This document shows, in pieces, positions 5,723-5,729 of a stretch of DNA of 5,729 bases. The DNA is taken from assembly GCA_030590185.1 (NCBI GenBank), contig JAUUZB010000330.1, positions 1-5,729 of the forward strand, read 5' to 3'. The notes beneath the pieces were generated by a model that did not search any database, was not told the DNA's origin, and saw only the letters and a program-made list of their open reading frames with translations. The stretch is from Deltaproteobacteria bacterium. GTDB lineage: Bacteria; Myxococcota; XYA12-FULL-58-9; JAUUZB01. The position numbers were made by a program, and so were the translations under genes. How positions within the stretch are numbered: the first letter of the stretch is position 1; the number at the start of each line of letters is the position of its first letter.

Positions 5723-5729
5723 GGCCGCC

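Noticed and set aside
1..5729. CRISPR array, tRNA, rRNA or insertion sequence
   Set aside because: No regularly spaced direct repeats, cloverleaf, rRNA-like sequence or transposase was seen by reading both strands.

Overview
The window is ordinary chromosomal bacterial DNA, GC-rich (roughly two thirds by eye). It carries five recognisable protein genes and one small unrecognised one. The long N-terminal extension on RecG, an LptD-type outer-membrane barrel and the high GC suggest a Gram-negative proteobacterium, perhaps of the former Deltaproteobacteria/Myxococcota. That placement is inference, because no rRNA or other marker gene is present.

Left part, plus strand: recG (ATP-dependent branch-migration helicase) is open from base 1 and probably starts outside the window. 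It ends at 2544 and is followed by weak terminator-like sequence. A RatA/COQ10-type START-fold protein follows (2673-3104). Next is a 171-bp gap with a promoter-like pair, an unused perfect Shine-Dalgarno sequence and two inverted repeats. The gap leads into a 61-residue acidic protein (3276-3461) that I do not recognise.

Right part, minus strand, read right to left: the C-terminal end of an LptD-like outer-membrane protein, a possible 24-codon ORF overlapping its stop, then trpG and trpD. TrpG supplies ammonia for anthranilate synthesis and TrpD attaches phosphoribose to anthranilate. The two genes overlap and are probably translationally coupled. trpE is not next to them. trpD ends 6 bp from the end of the small acidic gene, so these two genes converge.

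The points most worth a second look are three. First, a 71-bp inverted repeat at the right edge: its arms encode the same C-terminal peptide but differ mainly at silent positions. It could be a real inverted duplication or an assembly join. Second, TrpD has lost the usual KHGNR anthranilate-site motif while keeping its phosphoribosyl-pyrophosphate and metal residues, and it has a repeat-encoded acidic tail. Third, a structured-looking leader precedes the small acidic gene. I found no convincing new multi-gene system, CRISPR array, RNA gene or mobile element.
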